From: Balanoglossus misakiensis
Taxonomy: Eukaryota > Hemichordata
Direction: 5' to 3'
NCBI GenBank assembly: GCA_040954595.2
Contig: CM082581.2
Location: forward strand, 10,912,001 to 10,976,000
DNA: 64,000 nucleotides
The position numbers were made by a program, and so were the translations under genes. Under the pieces are notes generated by a model, which searched no databases, was not told where the DNA came from, and saw nothing but the letters and a program-made list of their open reading frames with translations. Positions 61,847 through 64,000 of this stretch are shown here, in pieces. Numbering within the stretch: position 1 is the stretch's first letter; each line of letters begins with the position of its first letter.

Positions 61847-63523
61847 TTATACGTTTTCATCTCCAAGCCTCCATAATTTGACTTCTCCATCGTCACTACA
61901 GGAGGCTAAAAGTCCTGCATCCTTTGGGTTCCAGGCAACTGCGTTGACGTCATCAGAGTGAGCTTTGTTTGTAACAGAGACCAAATCGAACGATGGCTGG
62001 TTGCGGGAGTCTACCACTGACTCGTCCTCCTTGAAAATACGTATTGCATCATCCCCTGATGATGTTGCTATGCAACCAGTTAAATGGCACCTGGACAAAA
62101 GGAAGAAAAGGAAAGGCTGGGTTATTTTTCTTCAGAAAGCAATGTCAACTTCTGATCAAATGTAGACAATCAATTTACATGTCCATATATGGTAAAAAGG
62201 ACACATATTGAACACAACCTATTTCAAGTTTCATCTTTGATGGGACACACTGGTAAAAAGATGATGAGAGAGGAGATGCAGACGGCCAATTTGGACAGAA
62301 ATACCCACCACGCAATGTCATATACAGTCCTGCTGTGGTACCCTTGGATTGTACACACACACTTCCAGGTCGAGGTGTTTCCTGTGGTTGGTATGCCTGA
62401 AATAGACACACACAACAGTATCAGTTAATCCCTCCATATAGCATTGTAACTAATGGTAAGTTAGCCAGTGAGCTGACCTCCCATGACCTCTGTATGTATG
62501 TACATATAAAAACATTCCAACCCTCTTTTCAAGTGAATGTACAAGTACATACCCTCTGGATTGCCCGGTGTATACTCCTGCCAAATTTTCACAGTTCTGT
62601 CATCGCTGCACGATGCGAGCCTGTCCCCCGTTTTGTTAAAACTGATGCTCCAGACCGTTGACTGGTGACTGTCCAGTGTGGCAAAACAACTCCAGTCATC
62701 GTCTTCTTCATAGAACAGTTTCACTGTGTTGTCATAACTTGCTGATGCCAAAATCTGAAGGTATGCAAAGATATCGATATTCAAAAGGCCGGTTGTTATT
62801 ATTCATCATTTACTTTTCTAAAAGAATGGTTGGAGAACGCAGTATATGCGTTTTTATGGAAACATGCAGTCCCATATGTATTTATACATGTATTTCTTAT
62901 CTTTCATAGTTACACCTCTACATACCTCTTTTGATGGATGCCATAGAACCTTTTTAACGTCTTGTGTGTGGCTGCATTGCACGCTTGCACATTCATAATC
63001 CTCATCTTCATGTTTCACTTCCCATATCCACACACTCTTGTCCCGACTGCAGGTAGCCAACAGTGACCCTGACACTGACCAACTCGCCGACTTGACCTCG
63101 TTTTCATGCCCTTCCAACGTAGCACTGCATTCGAATTCCCCGGTGTTTTTGTCCCAGATGCACGTTGTTGCGTCAAAACTTGTTGACGCCAGGTAGTTGC
63201 CGCACGGGGACCAAGCCACCGATCGTATCGTTCGTTGGTGGCCGTCCGCCAATATCGTCTTACAAACCCATTTCGCTCCTGTGGGAATGGATATGGATTA
63301 AGACATGAAATATTTCTCTCGTCTCTGTCGTCCATCAAAGCACAGTTCTCCACCATCACGATCTAACGCGAATCCAAGCAAACTCACCTTCTTTCCCCCA
63401 AATCCGTATCGCTTTATCGCCTCCGCACGATGCCAACAGGGTACCCGTCGGATTCCAAGCGACGTGCCAAGCGCGATCTTGATGACCGACCAATGTATCG
63501 ACGTGCTTCAACTTACACTCCAT
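61847..63523 (-). CDS. CIAO1: CIAO1, cytosolic iron-sulfur assembly WD40 protein
   Basis: CIAO1 is part of the cytosolic iron-sulfur targeting complex with CIAO2B and MMS19, which delivers Fe-S clusters to nuclear and cytosolic apoproteins. Five coding exons: 63388-63523, 62926-63278, 62553-62754, 62309-62396, 61847-62090, giving 340 aa (human 339). It forms a seven-bladed WD40 propeller. Recognisable blades include [99 protein letters not shown] and [16 protein letters not shown] chose the ATG at 63521-63523 (MECKLKH) because it aligns with the vertebrate N-terminus; the frame stays open a further ten codons upstream but without an ATG. Confidence 0.97.
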
Positions 63524-64000
63524 CGAATTTAGATCTGAAAGCCGATTCGACACCTACTTGCTGTACATGCGTCAACTATCAAGCTATCCGAACTGAGTAA
63601 CGCACAACGCCGCTTTCCATCACAACACGGGCGCAGCCATTTTGAATATTTACGCCTTAATTTGTAGTGACCGTAATCGTCGTGTAGTGTTTATTCATAT
63701 TAATAAAATTCTGTCGTCAACCGAACATTTTGATATAGGGAGAAAAGGTCAAAAGTAATTTTGTAATTGGACGTTATGATAAAACTTATATTTTGCTTAC
63801 TCAGTGAAAACTTTTTAGCATTCGAACCCAGATTCGAACCTATGACCTAGAAATAATTTTGCTTAGTGCAGTGTGAGGGCGCCGATAACCAGCTGCATGC
63901 AGTGCCCAGTCGCCAGTACTTGTAGTGCATGCTTGAAGAACTGATAGCGTAGCATAAGCTTTACACAGCAATATTCTGACAATGTTAGGAAGTTTCTTCA
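63524..64000. other. CIAO1 upstream region and window edge
   Basis: This should contain the CIAO1 promoter. At 63819-63842 ATTCGAACC occurs twice about 12 bp apart and resembles a tRNA B box in reverse, but no tRNA cloverleaf can be drawn. No gene is visible before the window ends. Confidence 0.45.

Noticed and set aside
63815-63850. tRNA-like B-box sequence on the minus strand
   Set aside because: GGTTCGAATC is present, but the T-stem does not pair with the flanking bases, and no A box or cloverleaf can be drawn around it. It might be a degraded SINE, but I cannot support that.
1-64000. CRISPR arrays, operons, bacterial promoters or prophage
   Set aside because: The window is clearly eukaryotic, with spliced genes throughout. 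No repeat-spacer structure is present.

Overview
The window is intron-rich animal DNA, not microbial. Genes have many short exons joined by GT-AG introns, long AT-rich 3' untranslated regions and AATAAA signals. The proteins resemble vertebrate orthologues closely, and the D1-type receptor and attractin point to a bilaterian. I think an invertebrate deuterostome (hemichordate or amphioxus type) is most likely, but the species cannot be fixed from sequence alone.

Layout. (1) 1-16067: one intronless aminergic GPCR (dopamine D1-like, 2376-3464, +), then about 12.6 kb with no recognisable gene. (2) 16068-17821 (+): a four-exon gene of unknown function with a ZAD-like paired-cysteine N-terminus. 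(3) 19339-27120 (-): complete alpha-catenin, 18 coding exons, 919 aa. (4) 29482-30666 (-): ADP-ribosylarginine hydrolase (ADPRH), two coding exons, 351 aa. (5) 31015-32117 (-): SFR1, the Swi5-dependent recombination factor, 225 aa. (6) 32698-37344 (+): NCAPH, the condensin I kleisin, 17 coding exons, 737 aa, head-to-head with SFR1 across 580 bp. (7) 38676-56450 (+): attractin, 24 coding exons in any one transcript plus a duplicated alternative exon. (8) 59322-61090 (-): a PLPP4/PLPP5-type phospholipid phosphatase, seven exons, 273 aa. (9) 61847-63523 (-): CIAO1, a seven-WD-repeat cytosolic iron-sulfur assembly protein, five exons, 340 aa. Exon phases close without a gap for genes 2-9, so each model is complete at the coding level.

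These are mostly housekeeping or developmental genes in cell adhesion, chromosome condensation, recombination, iron-sulfur assembly, lipid phosphatase and signalling; they do not form an operon or pathway. From memory, several neighbours map near each other in vertebrates: NCAPH and CIAO1 on human 2q11, and SFR1, ATRNL1 and PLPP4 on 10q25-26. The window therefore looks like a preserved ancestral linkage block.

The most interesting signals are in attractin. Two tandem 165-nt exons of identical length and phase encode about 61% identical versions of the same extracellular segment, separated by only 75 bp, which suggests mutually exclusive splicing. The C-type lectin domain of vertebrate attractin appears to be absent, and one intron has a GC-AG boundary. 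Also notable are the ZAD-like orphan gene, the non-canonical DRL motif in the D1-like receptor, and several strong inverted repeats in introns and intergenic DNA.
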